Assembly (NCBI GenBank): GCA_934371475.1
Contig: CAKRNX010000022.1
Location: forward strand, 1-21,866
DNA length: 21,866 nt
Source of the DNA: an uncultured Lachnospiraceae bacterium
GTDB lineage: Bacteria > Bacillota > Clostridia > Lachnospirales > Lachnospiraceae
Direction: 5' to 3'
Position 1 is the stretch's first letter, and every line of letters starts with the position of its first letter. Made by a program: the position numbers and the translations under genes. Shown here piece by piece: positions 6,205 to 13,333 of the stretch. The notes beneath the pieces are model-generated. The model was not told the origin of the DNA, did no database searches, and was given only the letters and a program-made list of their open reading frames with translations.

Positions 6205-7125
6205 TTACAATGAAAACAGCTTTCTTACATGACTTGGCGATTGGGCCGAAAGTCGATACCTCGTCTGTGATAACTTCCAGTATGTCTCATCGTGATCCTG
6301 CGCAGTTTTGCAGAAGCCCAGTTTCTGAACCAATACTACAGATGCGTAATTCCCTCTCCGGATCCGGGCACAGATACTGGCATACTCCAGTTCCTCAAAT
6401 GCAAAATGCAGCACTGCCTGACAGGCTTCCACCGCATATCCCTGTCTGCGAAAATTCTGTCCGATCAGATAACCAATCTCCGGCTCTTCCGGTTTCTCCG
6501 CACCATCAGGTATCAGACCGCACCACCCTGCAATCGCTCCATCCGATTTCCTGATCACCGTCCAGAGTCCTGATCCGTGATAGGCATACACCGTATTAAT
6601 ATACGCCAGGAACTTTTCCCGCTCTGCTTCCTTGTCTGTTCCCATGGTTTCTGTATAGCGGTCATTTCCTTTCTCTCTGGAGATCGCATACAAGCGTTCA
6701 AAATCCCCCGCCCGACTTTCCCGTATCAGCAACCGCTCTGTTTCAGCAATCCGCACCGGTCTGCTGTGATAGCGATCCAACTCTCTTCGCAGAAATGATG
6801 CATCCAGAGCTTCCAGCCTCTCCACAACCAGCGATGTTCCTTCAAAATAACCAGATGACCGTTCTTTCTTACACTCACTTTCCAAGCCAACACAAAATAT
6901 ATCGCTCTGCGCCAGTTCTTTCACCATCGCTCTGTCATCGCTGATCACAAGATCTCGATCCGTCCAGTCATAACTTTTTTCTGTTTTCCAGCGTTCATAT
7001 ACGGCGCGTCCCGCCAGGATTTCCCATGTATCTCCGCATTCTTTCAATTCCGACAATAATTCTCTCAGCCCCAGATCCCAATCATGAGTTTCACTTATTC
7101 TCTCAAACAGAAACCATACCTTCAT
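6205..7125 (-). CDS. GNAT-family N-acetyltransferase with extra N-terminal region
   Basis: This is a 306-residue cytoplasmic protein. Residues 125-295 are a GNAT domain of the RimJ/RimL type: it opens with the usual ETERLLIRE strand (128-136) and has an acetyl-CoA loop RRQGYA (226-231), preceded by PEIGYLIG. It ends with an N-Y-A-S-V...LGF segment (259-271), which normally closes the fold. It should transfer an acetyl group from acetyl-CoA to an amine; the substrate is unknown. Residues 1-120 are not part of the GNAT fold. They contain DLVISDDRAMVKELAQ and a following hydrophobic strand, perhaps a small alpha/beta domain. I start at 7125 because GGAGG lies 7 bases upstream; the longer frame to 7206 would begin in the rplQ terminator. 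Palindromic repeat copies lie on both sides. Confidence 0.85.
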   Translation of the reverse strand: MKVWFLFERISETHDWDLGLRELLSELKECGDTWEILAGRAVYERWKTEKSYDWTDRDLVISDDRAMVKELAQSDIFCVGLESECKKERSSGYFEGTSLVVERLEALDASFLRRELDRYHSRPVRIAETERLLIRESRAGDFERLYAISREKGNDRYTETMGTDKEAEREKFLAYINTVYAYHGSGLWTVIRKSDGAIAGWCGLIPDGAEKPEEPEIGYLIGQNFRRQGYAVEACQAVLHFAFEELEYASICARIRRGNYASVVLVQKLGFCKTAQDHDETYWKLSQTRYRLSAQSPSHVRKLFSL

Positions 7126-7149
7126 CCGGAAACCTCCATTACTAGAATG

Positions 7150-7187
7150 AGCTTTTCTTTCACAGGACGCAATTTCCTGTGAAAGAA
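7150..7187. repeat. Palindromic repeat copy between rplQ terminator and GNAT gene
   Basis: Perfect 13-bp arms (7155-7167 and 7175-7187, core TTTCACAGGA) enclose the 7-base loop CGCAATT. Core and loop match the copy at 18770-18824 except for one loop base. It lies immediately beyond the T-run of the rplQ terminator. Confidence 0.75.
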
Positions 7188-7189
7188 TC

Positions 7190-7218
7190 AAAACAGGCCA
7201 CCGCAATGCAGTGGCCTG
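7190..7218 (-). terminator. Terminator of the rpmJ-rplQ operon
   Basis: On the minus strand CAGGCCAC (7211-7218) pairs with GTGGCCTG (7194-7201) around a 9-base loop, followed by TTTTGATT. It lies 15 bases beyond the rplQ stop and ends the ribosomal cluster. Confidence 0.9.
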
Positions 7219-7232
7219 ATACGCTACAACTA

Positions 7233-7769
7233 TTAAACTAACTCGAGAACTACTTCCATAGCTCCGTCGCCGCGACGCTGTCCGATCTTCACGATACGTG
7301 TGTAACCACCGTTACGATCTGCATACTTCGGTGCGATCTCATCAAACAGTTTTGCAGGAAGATCGATCTGCTTGGTGTTTCTCTTTCTTCCAGCTGCCTC
7401 AGTCGGAACCTCTTTTACAGGATACAGAACTTTCAGCATCTGACGTCTAGCGTGCAGTCTGCTGGGTTTGTCCTTTTTGATTTCCTTCTGAACTTCATCG
7501 TATACTGTAACTTTCTTTCCGTCTTTTACTTCTTTGACTCTCTTGCCATCTTTGTCCTTGCGGGCAACTTTAGCAGTTACAGTAACTGTCTCGAAATTGT
7601 CTTTTTCTTTTACAGCTAAAGCAATCAGACCTTCTGCAATCTTGCGAACTTCTTTTGCCTTTGCTTCAGTGGTAACGATCTTTCCTCTGTACAGAAGAGC
7701 TGTTACCTGGTTTCTGAGCAGAGCCTTTCTCTGATCTGCGGTTCTGCTGAGTTTTCTATAACCTGACAT
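7233..7769 (-). CDS. rplQ: 50S ribosomal protein L17 (enlarged form)
   Basis: This 178-residue large-subunit protein lies near the peptide exit tunnel. The L17 signature is clear at both ends: YRKLSRTADQRKALLRNQVTALLYRGKI (4-31), TTEAKAKEVRKIAEGLI, and the C-terminal LFDEIAPKYADRNGGYTRIVKIGQRRGDGA. Compared with E. coli L17 (about 127 residues) it carries roughly 50-60 extra residues, mainly a Lys-rich segment at about 60-100 and a smaller one at about 117-137. I recognise this enlarged form from Lachnospiraceae. The start at 7769 (MSGYRKL) follows GGAGG by 8 bases. It is the last gene of the cluster. Confidence 0.97.
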   Translation of the reverse strand: MSGYRKLSRTADQRKALLRNQVTALLYRGKIVTTEAKAKEVRKIAEGLIALAVKEKDNFETVTVTAKVARKDKDGKRVKEVKDGKKVTVYDEVQKEIKKDKPSRLHARRQMLKVLYPVKEVPTEAAGRKRNTKQIDLPAKLFDEIAPKYADRNGGYTRIVKIGQRRGDGAMEVVLELV

Positions 7770-7851
7770 ATTTTTCCTCCATTCCGGAACACTCATACAC
7801 GCTCATCGGTCTTACTGCATCAGTGCTTTCTAGTCCATCGTGTACTTTTTA

Positions 7852-8811
7852 TCATTCATCACTGGGGTTTAACTGTAATCCCAGCTCTTTCAGTTTTGCC
7901 AGCACCTCTTCCAGAGACTTGCGACCAAGGTTACGCACCTTCATCATATCCTCGGAAGTCTTGCTGCAGAGTTCTTCTACCGTATTGATACCGGCTCTCT
8001 TCAGACAGTTGTAAGAACGAACGGAGAGTTCCAATTCATCAATGTTCATCTCCATTACTTTTTCTTTCTCATTGTCTTCCTGCACGCTCATCACCTCTAC
8101 GGACTTGGCATTCTCTGACAGGTCCACAAACAGGCTCAGATGTGCGCTCAGTACTTTTGCAGCCAGACTGACTGCTTCGTCCGGAGCCAGAGTACCATTG
8201 GTATAAACATCCAGTGTCAGTTTGTCATAATCGGTCACCTGACCCACACGGGTATTCTGTACCGTCATATTTACACGCTCAACCGGTGTATAGATCGCAT
8301 CAACAGCGATCACACCGATCGGCATATCATCCTTTTTACCCTTATCAGCGCTCACATAGCCTCTTCCCTTTGTAATGGTCAGCTCCATGTAAAGCTTGCT
8401 GTCGGCGCCGCCGTTTAATGTGGCGATCACCTGATCCGGATTCATGATCTCAATATCCTGATCTACCTGAATGTCGGCCGCTGTGACAACGCCCTCACCT
8501 TCAAACTCGATGTAAGCGGTCTTCGGCTCATTCGTCTCACTGGAATTTTTGATTGCCAGTGACTTAATGTTCATAATTATTTCAGTGACATCTTCTTTTA
8601 CTCCAGGAATAGAACTGAATTCATGAAGCACACCGTCAATCTTCACCTGGCTTACAGCCGCACCCGGCAGAGAAGAAAGCATGATTCTTCTCAGAGAATT
8701 TCCCAGTGTAGTGCCATAGCCACGCTCTAACGGTTCTACTACAAATCTTCCGTACTTCCTGTCCTCAGACATCTCAGCTATTTCAATTTTTGGTTTGTTG
8801 AAATCGAACAA
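7852..8811 (-). CDS. rpoA: DNA-directed RNA polymerase alpha subunit
   Basis: This 319-residue alpha subunit dimerises to start RNA polymerase assembly, and its C-terminal domain contacts upstream promoter DNA and activators. The N-terminal domain begins MFDFNKPKIEI and holds the assembly segment RGYGTTLGNSLRRIMLSSLPGAAV (about 31-54). The C-terminal domain spans about 255-312, with SVRSYNCLKRAGINTVEEL and RNLGRKSLEEV, the helix-hairpin-helix that touches DNA. The length is normal. The start codon is TTG (8809-8811), preceded by GGAGGGG at good spacing; no ATG in frame would give a better N-terminus. It lies between rpsD and rplQ in the canonical order. Confidence 0.98.
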   Translation of the reverse strand: MFDFNKPKIEIAEMSEDRKYGRFVVEPLERGYGTTLGNSLRRIMLSSLPGAAVSQVKIDGVLHEFSSIPGVKEDVTEIIMNIKSLAIKNSSETNEPKTAYIEFEGEGVVTAADIQVDQDIEIMNPDQVIATLNGGADSKLYMELTITKGRGYVSADKGKKDDMPIGVIAVDAIYTPVERVNMTVQNTRVGQVTDYDKLTLDVYTNGTLAPDEAVSLAAKVLSAHLSLFVDLSENAKSVEVMSVQEDNEKEKVMEMNIDELELSVRSYNCLKRAGINTVEELCSKTSEDMMKVRNLGRKSLEEVLAKLKELGLQLNPSDE

Positions 8812-8873
8812 TCTTGGCCCCTCCTTTTGGGTAATCGTATTTTTGAGGGTGACGAAACGTATTACTTCAGGTA

Positions 8874-9467
8874 TTACTTAGAATACAGCTCGACGATAAG
8901 CACTTCGTTTACCGGAACATCAATAGCTTCTCTGGTAGGAAGTTCCTTTACGGTACCCTTCAGAGCCTCAGCGTCAAATTCCAGCCATTCCGGAACCAGT
9001 CTGCCAGCGGTTACTTCCAGGATATCCTTATATCTCTGAGATCCTTTGCATTTCTCTTTGATTTCGATGGTATCTCCAGCCTTAACCAGGTAAGACGGAA
9101 TGTTTACCTGTTTGCCGTTTACCATAACATGCTTGTGGTCAACGATCTGACGTGCTTCTTTTCTGGTTCTTGCCAGACCCAGTCTGAATACCACGTTGTC
9201 CAGTCTGCTCTCCAGAAGGATCATCAGGTTGGGACCTGTCATTCCCGGCATTTTATCAGCTTTTTTGTAGTAGTTTCTGAAAGGTTTCTCCAGAACGCCA
9301 TAGATGAATTTTGCTTTCTGTTTTTCTCTCAGCTGCAGGCCGTACTCACTGATTTTACGGTTTGCACGTTTTAATTCTCTGTTAGATTTTTTATCAATTC
9401 CCAGATATACGGGATCAAGACCAAGTGATCTGCATCTTTTCAGTACCGGAACTCTATTAACTGCCAT
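8874..9467 (-). CDS. rpsD: 30S ribosomal protein S4
   Basis: This 197-residue protein is a primary 16S rRNA binder that nucleates 30S assembly. The N-terminus (MAVNRVPVLKRCRSLGLDP) has a single Cys, so it is the form without the four-cysteine zinc site. The S4 RNA-binding domain is at about 88-150 (MILLESRLDNVVFRLGLARTRKEARQIVDHKHVMVNG). It is preceded by AGGAGGTG. Its gene lies between rpsK and rpoA, as in most Clostridia; Bacillus instead keeps rpsD elsewhere (family knowledge). S4 often represses its own operon, but no leader site can be assigned with confidence. Confidence 0.98.
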   Translation of the reverse strand: MAVNRVPVLKRCRSLGLDPVYLGIDKKSNRELKRANRKISEYGLQLREKQKAKFIYGVLEKPFRNYYKKADKMPGMTGPNLMILLESRLDNVVFRLGLARTRKEARQIVDHKHVMVNGKQVNIPSYLVKAGDTIEIKEKCKGSQRYKDILEVTAGRLVPEWLEFDAEALKGTVKELPTREAIDVPVNEVLIVELYSK

Positions 9468-9486
9468 TTCCTATAGCACCTCCTAA

Positions 9487-9882
9487 TTAGACTCTTCTGC
9501 GTTTCGGCGGACGACAACCATTGTGCGGCACCGGAGTCACGTCTCTGATGCTGACAACTTCCAGGCCAGCTGCCTGCAGGGCACGGATTGCTGCCTCACG
9601 GCCTGAACCCGGTCCTTTTACAAATACGTCAACCGTCTTTAATCCATGAACTAAAGCTGCTTTTGTAGCAGTTTCTGCTGCCATCTGTGCAGCATAAGGA
9701 GTAGATTTCCTTGAACCTCTAAATCCAAGACCACCAGCACTTGCCCATGATAATGCATTACCCTGAGCATCTGTCAATGTAACAATTGTATTGTTAAAAG
9801 ATGACTGGATATGTGCCTGTCCGCGTTCAACGTTTTTCTTGACACGTTTTTTTGTCACTTTTTTGGTAACTTTCTTTGCCAT
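9487..9882 (-). CDS. rpsK: 30S ribosomal protein S11
   Basis: This 131-residue small-subunit platform protein has a Lys-rich N-terminal tail (MAKKVTKKVTKKRVKKN). The conserved core follows: HIQSSFNNTIVTLTD, SAGGLGFRGSRKSTPYAAQ, VKGPGSGREAAIRAL, and the C-terminal DVTPVPHNGCRPPKRRRV, diagnostic for S11. Length is as expected. The gene sits 19 bases before rpsD and 43 bases after rpsM. Its ribosome-binding site (GTAGG) is weaker than its neighbours', which would fit coupling to the preceding gene. Confidence 0.98.
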   Translation of the reverse strand: MAKKVTKKVTKKRVKKNVERGQAHIQSSFNNTIVTLTDAQGNALSWASAGGLGFRGSRKSTPYAAQMAAETATKAALVHGLKTVDVFVKGPGSGREAAIRALQAAGLEVVSIRDVTPVPHNGCRPPKRRRV

Positions 9883-9925
9883 TTTAAACTAACCTACTTT
9901 CTCGATTTTCTTCGTTTACAAGTTA

Positions 9926-10297
9926 TTATTTCTTCTTATTAGCTACTGTTCTCTTCGGTCCCTTACGGGTTCTTGCGTTTGTCTTGGTCTTCTGACCACG
10001 AACCGGCAGTCCCTTTCTGTGACGAATACCTCTGTAGCAACCGATTTCCTGAAGTCTCTTGATGTTCATAGCGATATCACGACGAAGATCACCCTCTACC
10101 AGGATGCCCTGCTCATCGATGACCGCACGGATCTTTTCTACTTCTTCATCAGTCAGATCTCTGACACGTGTATCAGGATTAATCTTCGCTGCTTCAAGAA
10201 TTTTGTCTGCACTTGATCTGCCAATGCCGTAGATATAAGTCAGACCGATCTCTACACGTTTTTCTCTTGGTAAGTCTACACCAGCAATACGAGCCAT
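9926..10297 (-). CDS. rpsM: 30S ribosomal protein S13
   Basis: This 123-residue protein sits in the 30S head and contacts the P-site tRNA and the 50S subunit. The sequence opens MARIAGVDLPREKRVEIGLTYIYGIG and ends with the basic tail GLPVRGQKTKTNARTRKGPKRTVANKKK, which reaches the P site. I start at 10297 because GGAGG lies 8 bases upstream; a five-residue longer frame adds only MEENY. It is the first gene after a 418-base gap from rpmJ, which is unusual in this cluster and suggests its own leader or promoter. Confidence 0.98.
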   Translation of the reverse strand: MARIAGVDLPREKRVEIGLTYIYGIGRSSADKILEAAKINPDTRVRDLTDEEVEKIRAVIDEQGILVEGDLRRDIAMNIKRLQEIGCYRGIRHRKGLPVRGQKTKTNARTRKGPKRTVANKKK

Positions 10298-10715
10298 GTA
10301 ATTTTCCTCCATTTTCTGCGGGCACTCAAAATCAGTACCCTTTTATTGTCTCTAATTGGGGTGTACATAGACACCCAGCTGCAGCCTGTGCAGCCTTTCC
10401 AACCCATTAAGCTGTGAGTATCCGTCAAGCGGAACTCTTGCAAAGCATGCGGTTTCTGCGTCTATAGCGGACTGGCGCGAAACTGTGTACTGCTAATCCT
10501 GCGTTGGTATTAAAAGCAATATCGCAACGAAATAACCTCCAGTGTCAGCACTGACCACAAACATCACTGAGGACTTTCAGCAGGCCGAATGGCTTTGTGA
10601 CAAATCACTCTGTTCTATCTATAATCATCTGATCATTTCAGTATATATTTCATCGTATATTGATCCAGCAACTGTCAAGGACAGTTATGATGCTGTTGCC
10701 GCTAACTTTGTTTGA
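10298..10715 (-). other. 418-base rpmJ-rpsM leader region, possibly structured
   Basis: No ORF here looks coding. Features on the minus strand, in order of transcription, are: a hairpin AACTGT/ACAGTT extended by CAGC/GCTG (10666-10695); a CAGTG/CACTG dyad near 10543; a region rich in short dyads; and a clear hairpin GGGTGT/ACACCC (10359-10376) about 60 bases before the rpsM ATG. None has a T-run, so they look like a folded leader rather than terminators. I do not recognise a known RNA family. The gap is large for a ribosomal operon. Confidence 0.4.
10652..10678 (-). promoter_or_regulatory. Possible weak promoter for rpsM
   Basis: TTGACA (10673-10678) is followed by TACGAT (10652-10657) with a 15-base spacer, about 355 bases upstream of rpsM. 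The -35 is perfect, but the -10 and spacing are poor, and the -35 overlaps a hairpin loop. Confidence 0.25.
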
Positions 10716-10829
10716 TCAGCCCTGTCTCTGTTTGTGCTTCGGGTTTTCACAGATTACTCTGATGCTTCCCTTTCTCTTGATGATTTTGCACTTTTCACAG
10801 ATGGGTTTCACTGATGATCTAACCTTCAT
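10716..10829 (-). CDS. rpmJ: 50S ribosomal protein L36
   Basis: This 37-residue protein is the smallest of the large subunit. The sequence MKVRSSVKPICEKCKIIKRKG then IRVICENPKHKQRQG is full length and carries the zinc ligands Cys11, Cys14, Cys27 and His32 (C-x2-C...C-x4-H), the zinc-binding version. I start at 10829, where GGAGG precedes the ATG; a longer frame to 10898 adds unrelated residues. Normally rpmJ directly follows infA. Here infA is about 8.1 kb away and rpmJ has its own promoter and an approximately 78-base leader. Confidence 0.98.
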   Translation of the reverse strand: MKVRSSVKPICEKCKIIKRKGSIRVICENPKHKQRQG

Positions 10830-10913
10830 GGTTAATCCTCCTTTCACCTTTGCTCCTGTATTTTGGGCACACAAATAGACATAATGCACCCTGTTCACAA
10901 AAGTACATGGAGC

Positions 10914-10942
10914 ATTATAATATAAGAAAGCAGAAAATGCAA
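10914..10942 (-). promoter_or_regulatory. Strong promoter for rpmJ and the distal ribosomal cluster
   Basis: Minus-strand TTGCAT (10937-10942), a 17-base spacer and a perfect TATAAT (10914-10919), with expected transcript start near 10907. It sits between the histidine-kinase gene and rpmJ. This makes the distal ribosomal genes independent of the proximal block interrupted after infA. Confidence 0.85.
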
Positions 10943-10965
10943 GCTTTTTTTGCCTGATTTTCTGC
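10930..10965 (-). terminator. Possible terminator after the histidine-kinase gene
   Basis: GCAGAAAAT (10930-10938) and ATTTTCTGC (10957-10965) form a 9-bp stem with an imperfect inner stem and an A-rich loop, followed on the minus strand by TTTCTTATATT. The tract is interrupted, so efficiency is uncertain. It overlaps the rpmJ -35. A second 8-bp hairpin, CAAGAATG/CATTCTTG (10991-11012), lies closer to the gene but has no T-run. Confidence 0.45.
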
Positions 10966-11047
10966 TATTTTCTACTTTAATTATTCTGTTCAAGAATGTA
11001 CCGGCATTCTTGCTGCGAGGTGCGCGTCATGTATCTGCATGAATACT

Positions 11048-12361
11048 TCAGACATCCTCGTCCATAAGCAGCAGGCTGATGCGCATCCTTTCATCTGATC
11101 CTTCAATCCGGACAACCCCCTGATACCGATCCGCCACGCTCTGGATAATCTGCATGCCAAAACCATGCATATTCCGGTCTTCTTTGCTTGTAAACAGCTC
11201 CGGATTATTCTCCAGCGGATTTTCTCTTACGCTGTTGCTCATCACAATCTTCAGATAAGCCCTGTCTTTTTCCATCTGAAATTCCACTTTTTTTTCTTCC
11301 GTGCAGACCGCAGCCTCCATCGCATTGCTGAACAGATTGGACAACAGCATGTTCAGATCATAGAGCGCAATATTGTTGATGACAACATTTTTAACGGAAA
11401 TACGTAAATTTACCCCGTTCTTTTCTGCCTGCGTCCGCATCTGGTTCAGGATGACGTTCACCCGGTTATCCTCTGCATAGCGCACAAAGCAGTCATACTT
11501 CTGCTCTGTGTCATGGATTTTCACCAGGTAGCTGTGCAGTTCAGCATAATGATGTTCCATCAGGAGATTATCGATACAGAACATATGCGCTTTGTAATCA
11601 TGTTTAAACTTGCGCAGTGAATCCTGCATCTCCACCAGCTGGTTCATATACTGTTCCTGAACCTCCAGATAATTTTTCTGGCTGATTTCTACAGCCTGCC
11701 TGTTCAGATTGACCCCCATCAGATAGACCATATAGTAAAAAAGAACAGGAATGCAGACGCACACGATGCTGATTACCATATAGAGGATCCTTGTAGGAGT
11801 ATCATTCTGAAAATTCAGGAAAATACGCAGAGCCACAAATTCTACTCCGCAGATCACTCCCAGAATATCCCAGTAACTGCGCAGCTCATAATATTTATCG
11901 TAGATCGAATAATTTAAAAAGAATTTTACTGCAAAAAGAATGACCAGTTTCAGACCGACTCTGCGCAATGCAAAAATCACCAGAAACTCTCTGTAGCTTA
12001 ACGGGTGCATTGCATTGATCAGACCGGTAAAATTGGCACCGGCCGTATCCATTGCAATCAAAATAATATAAGGAAGCTCACTGATCACAAACTTAATCTT
12101 CAGGCTGCCCTGTTCAAACAACACCGTATAAAGAAAAGGAAGAAAAAACAGCTGAAACATCCACAGATTCAGATTATTTCCTGAAAGCTGATCGCCCACA
12201 TGTGTCAGCAGCGTCATCAGCACCGCCGCATAAACCCAACGGTGCTTCATTCCAGATCTCTTTGGCGAAAAAAACTTATTCAGAAAATACAGACTGAGCA
12301 GCGCGTCCAGAAACTGACTTCCGAAATTAATCAGCTGATACCCTATCGTATCTGTATACAA
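11048..12361 (-). CDS. Agr/ComD-type sensor histidine kinase (GHKL family)
   Basis: This is a 437-residue membrane sensor kinase. About six hydrophobic helices fill residues 1-215, the peptide-sensing half of AgrC-like proteins. A short helical linker leads to the phosphoacceptor motif SLRKFKHDYKAHM with His254. The ATPase domain has the N box LLSNLFSNAMEAA (Asn345) and a glycine box NMHGFGMQII (397-405), as in HPK10 kinases that sense secreted peptides. The start codon is TTG; AGGAG lies about 12 bases upstream and no closer ATG exists. It follows the LytTR regulator gene after 149 bases, the reverse of the usual agrC-agrA order. No agrB or agrD is visible, so the signal is unknown. It lies in the block that separates infA from rpmJ. 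Confidence 0.9.
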   Translation of the reverse strand: MYTDTIGYQLINFGSQFLDALLSLYFLNKFFSPKRSGMKHRWVYAAVLMTLLTHVGDQLSGNNLNLWMFQLFFLPFLYTVLFEQGSLKIKFVISELPYIILIAMDTAGANFTGLINAMHPLSYREFLVIFALRRVGLKLVILFAVKFFLNYSIYDKYYELRSYWDILGVICGVEFVALRIFLNFQNDTPTRILYMVISIVCVCIPVLFYYMVYLMGVNLNRQAVEISQKNYLEVQEQYMNQLVEMQDSLRKFKHDYKAHMFCIDNLLMEHHYAELHSYLVKIHDTEQKYDCFVRYAEDNRVNVILNQMRTQAEKNGVNLRISVKNVVINNIALYDLNMLLSNLFSNAMEAAVCTEEKKVEFQMEKDRAYLKIVMSNSVRENPLENNPELFTSKEDRNMHGFGMQIIQSVADRYQGVVRIEGSDERMRISLLLMDEDV

Positions 12362-12410
12362 TATTTTTTCACAGCTCCTTTCTCCTGTGCCCTATCGTCC
12401 CTGGAGCATG

Positions 12411-12455
12411 TCTAAAAAGCCTTTTCATAAACTATGAATTTCCGTTTATGAAAGT
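12411..12455 (-). terminator. Hairpin with short T-run between regulator and kinase genes
   Basis: TTTCATAAAC (12423-12432) and GTTTATGAAA (12444-12453) are perfect 10-bp arms around an 11-base loop. On the minus strand the stem is followed, after AGGC, by TTTTT. Being AT-rich, it probably attenuates rather than fully stops transcription into the kinase. It could also be a protein-binding site. Confidence 0.4.
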
Positions 12456-12510
12456 TTTCACTTAACCGAAGAGGATATAGCCATCTTTGTCAAACACATT
12501 CAAGCACCTC

Positions 12511-13233
12511 TTACTCTACCATCATGCTGCACAGCTGCTGTTTCAGCTCGGTCACCATCCCGCGCCGTATCGGCAGCTCCTGCCGGTTCAGCAGCACCAG
12601 ATGATCATGCTTTACCGCATAGACCTTACCCATATTGACAATATACGATTTGTGACACCGTATCAGTCCCAGCGGTTCCAACTCCTTCTCCAGTTTCTTC
12701 ATGGAGCAGCGGACCAGCTTCTCCCTGTCATTCAGCACAACATTCACATACTTCTCCTGTGCCTCCAGATAGCACACCGCATCCAGTGAAAATGTATGCT
12801 CATATCCAGAATCATCGGTAATCCAGATCCTCTTCTGCTGGCGCTCCTTCTCATACTGCAGCCGGATCAGATCTTTCAGCACACGGGTCATGTCCACCTG
12901 AAAATGTGATTTGCGCACAAACGAAAACGGATGAACCCGAAAGCTCTGAAATACATATTCTTCCCTGCCTGAGACAAATACCACCATGATCCCGGCATAT
13001 CTGCGGATAATCCGTTCTGCCAGATCAATCCCGTTGATCTGTGGCATATCAATATCCAGGAAACATGCCTGATATATTTTTTTCTCCATCTGTTCCGTCA
13101 TCTGGTCGGCTGACAAAAACTCATCTACCTGCGCTTCGATCCCGCACACTCCCAGATTTTTCCTGATATATCTGCCTGTGATGGCGAGTGCTTCCTGTTC
13201 ATCATCACAAACGGCAATATTCTGACACTGCAT
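12511..13233 (-). CDS. LytTR-family response regulator (AgrA/VirR-like)
   Basis: This 240-residue two-component output protein begins with a receiver domain at about 1-120, with acidic pair Asp10/Asp11 and the phosphoacceptor in FLDIDMP (Asp60). A LytTR DNA-binding domain follows at about 135-238 (YLEAQEKYVNVVL, RCSMKKLEKEL, RCHKSYIVNMGKV). LytTR proteins bind paired direct repeats upstream of target promoters, often for secreted factors (family knowledge). I start at 13233 (MQCQNIAVCDDE) because receiver domains begin a few residues before the acidic pair and GGGAG lies upstream. A TTG-started frame 15 residues longer has no ribosome-binding site. It precedes its kinase and follows the CBM9-like gene by 100 bases. 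Targets are unknown; the neighbouring secreted proteins are candidates. Confidence 0.92.
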   Translation of the reverse strand: MQCQNIAVCDDEQEALAITGRYIRKNLGVCGIEAQVDEFLSADQMTEQMEKKIYQACFLDIDMPQINGIDLAERIIRRYAGIMVVFVSGREEYVFQSFRVHPFSFVRKSHFQVDMTRVLKDLIRLQYEKERQQKRIWITDDSGYEHTFSLDAVCYLEAQEKYVNVVLNDREKLVRCSMKKLEKELEPLGLIRCHKSYIVNMGKVYAVKHDHLVLLNRQELPIRRGMVTELKQQLCSMMVE

Positions 13234-13298
13234 GTCCCACTCAACTCCCTGTAATTTGTTCAAAGCAATGACTCGCAAAAAATTATCGTTTTATCATT

Positions 13299-13326
13299 AT
13301 TATAACGTTTTCTATTTTTCTTGCAA
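13299..13326 (-). promoter_or_regulatory. Promoter of the regulator-kinase pair
   Basis: TTGCAA (13321-13326), a 16-base spacer and a perfect TATAAT (13299-13304), about 65 bases upstream of the regulator ATG. Its -35 lies only 8 bases beyond the stop of the CBM9-like gene, and no terminator separates them. Read-through from the glycosidase unit is therefore likely as well. Confidence 0.75.
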
Positions 13327-13333
13327 TCTAATC

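Noticed and set aside
5749..6554. Plus-strand frames of 154 and 162 codons crossing the gap left of the GNAT gene
   Set aside because: They overlap the padR promoter and the GNAT C-terminus, lack ribosome-binding sites and have atypical composition.
10899..13330. Search for an agrD-like signal peptide gene or agrB around the kinase and regulator
   Set aside because: None of the gaps holds a short ORF with a ribosome-binding site and an AgrD-like pattern, nor any AgrB-like frame.
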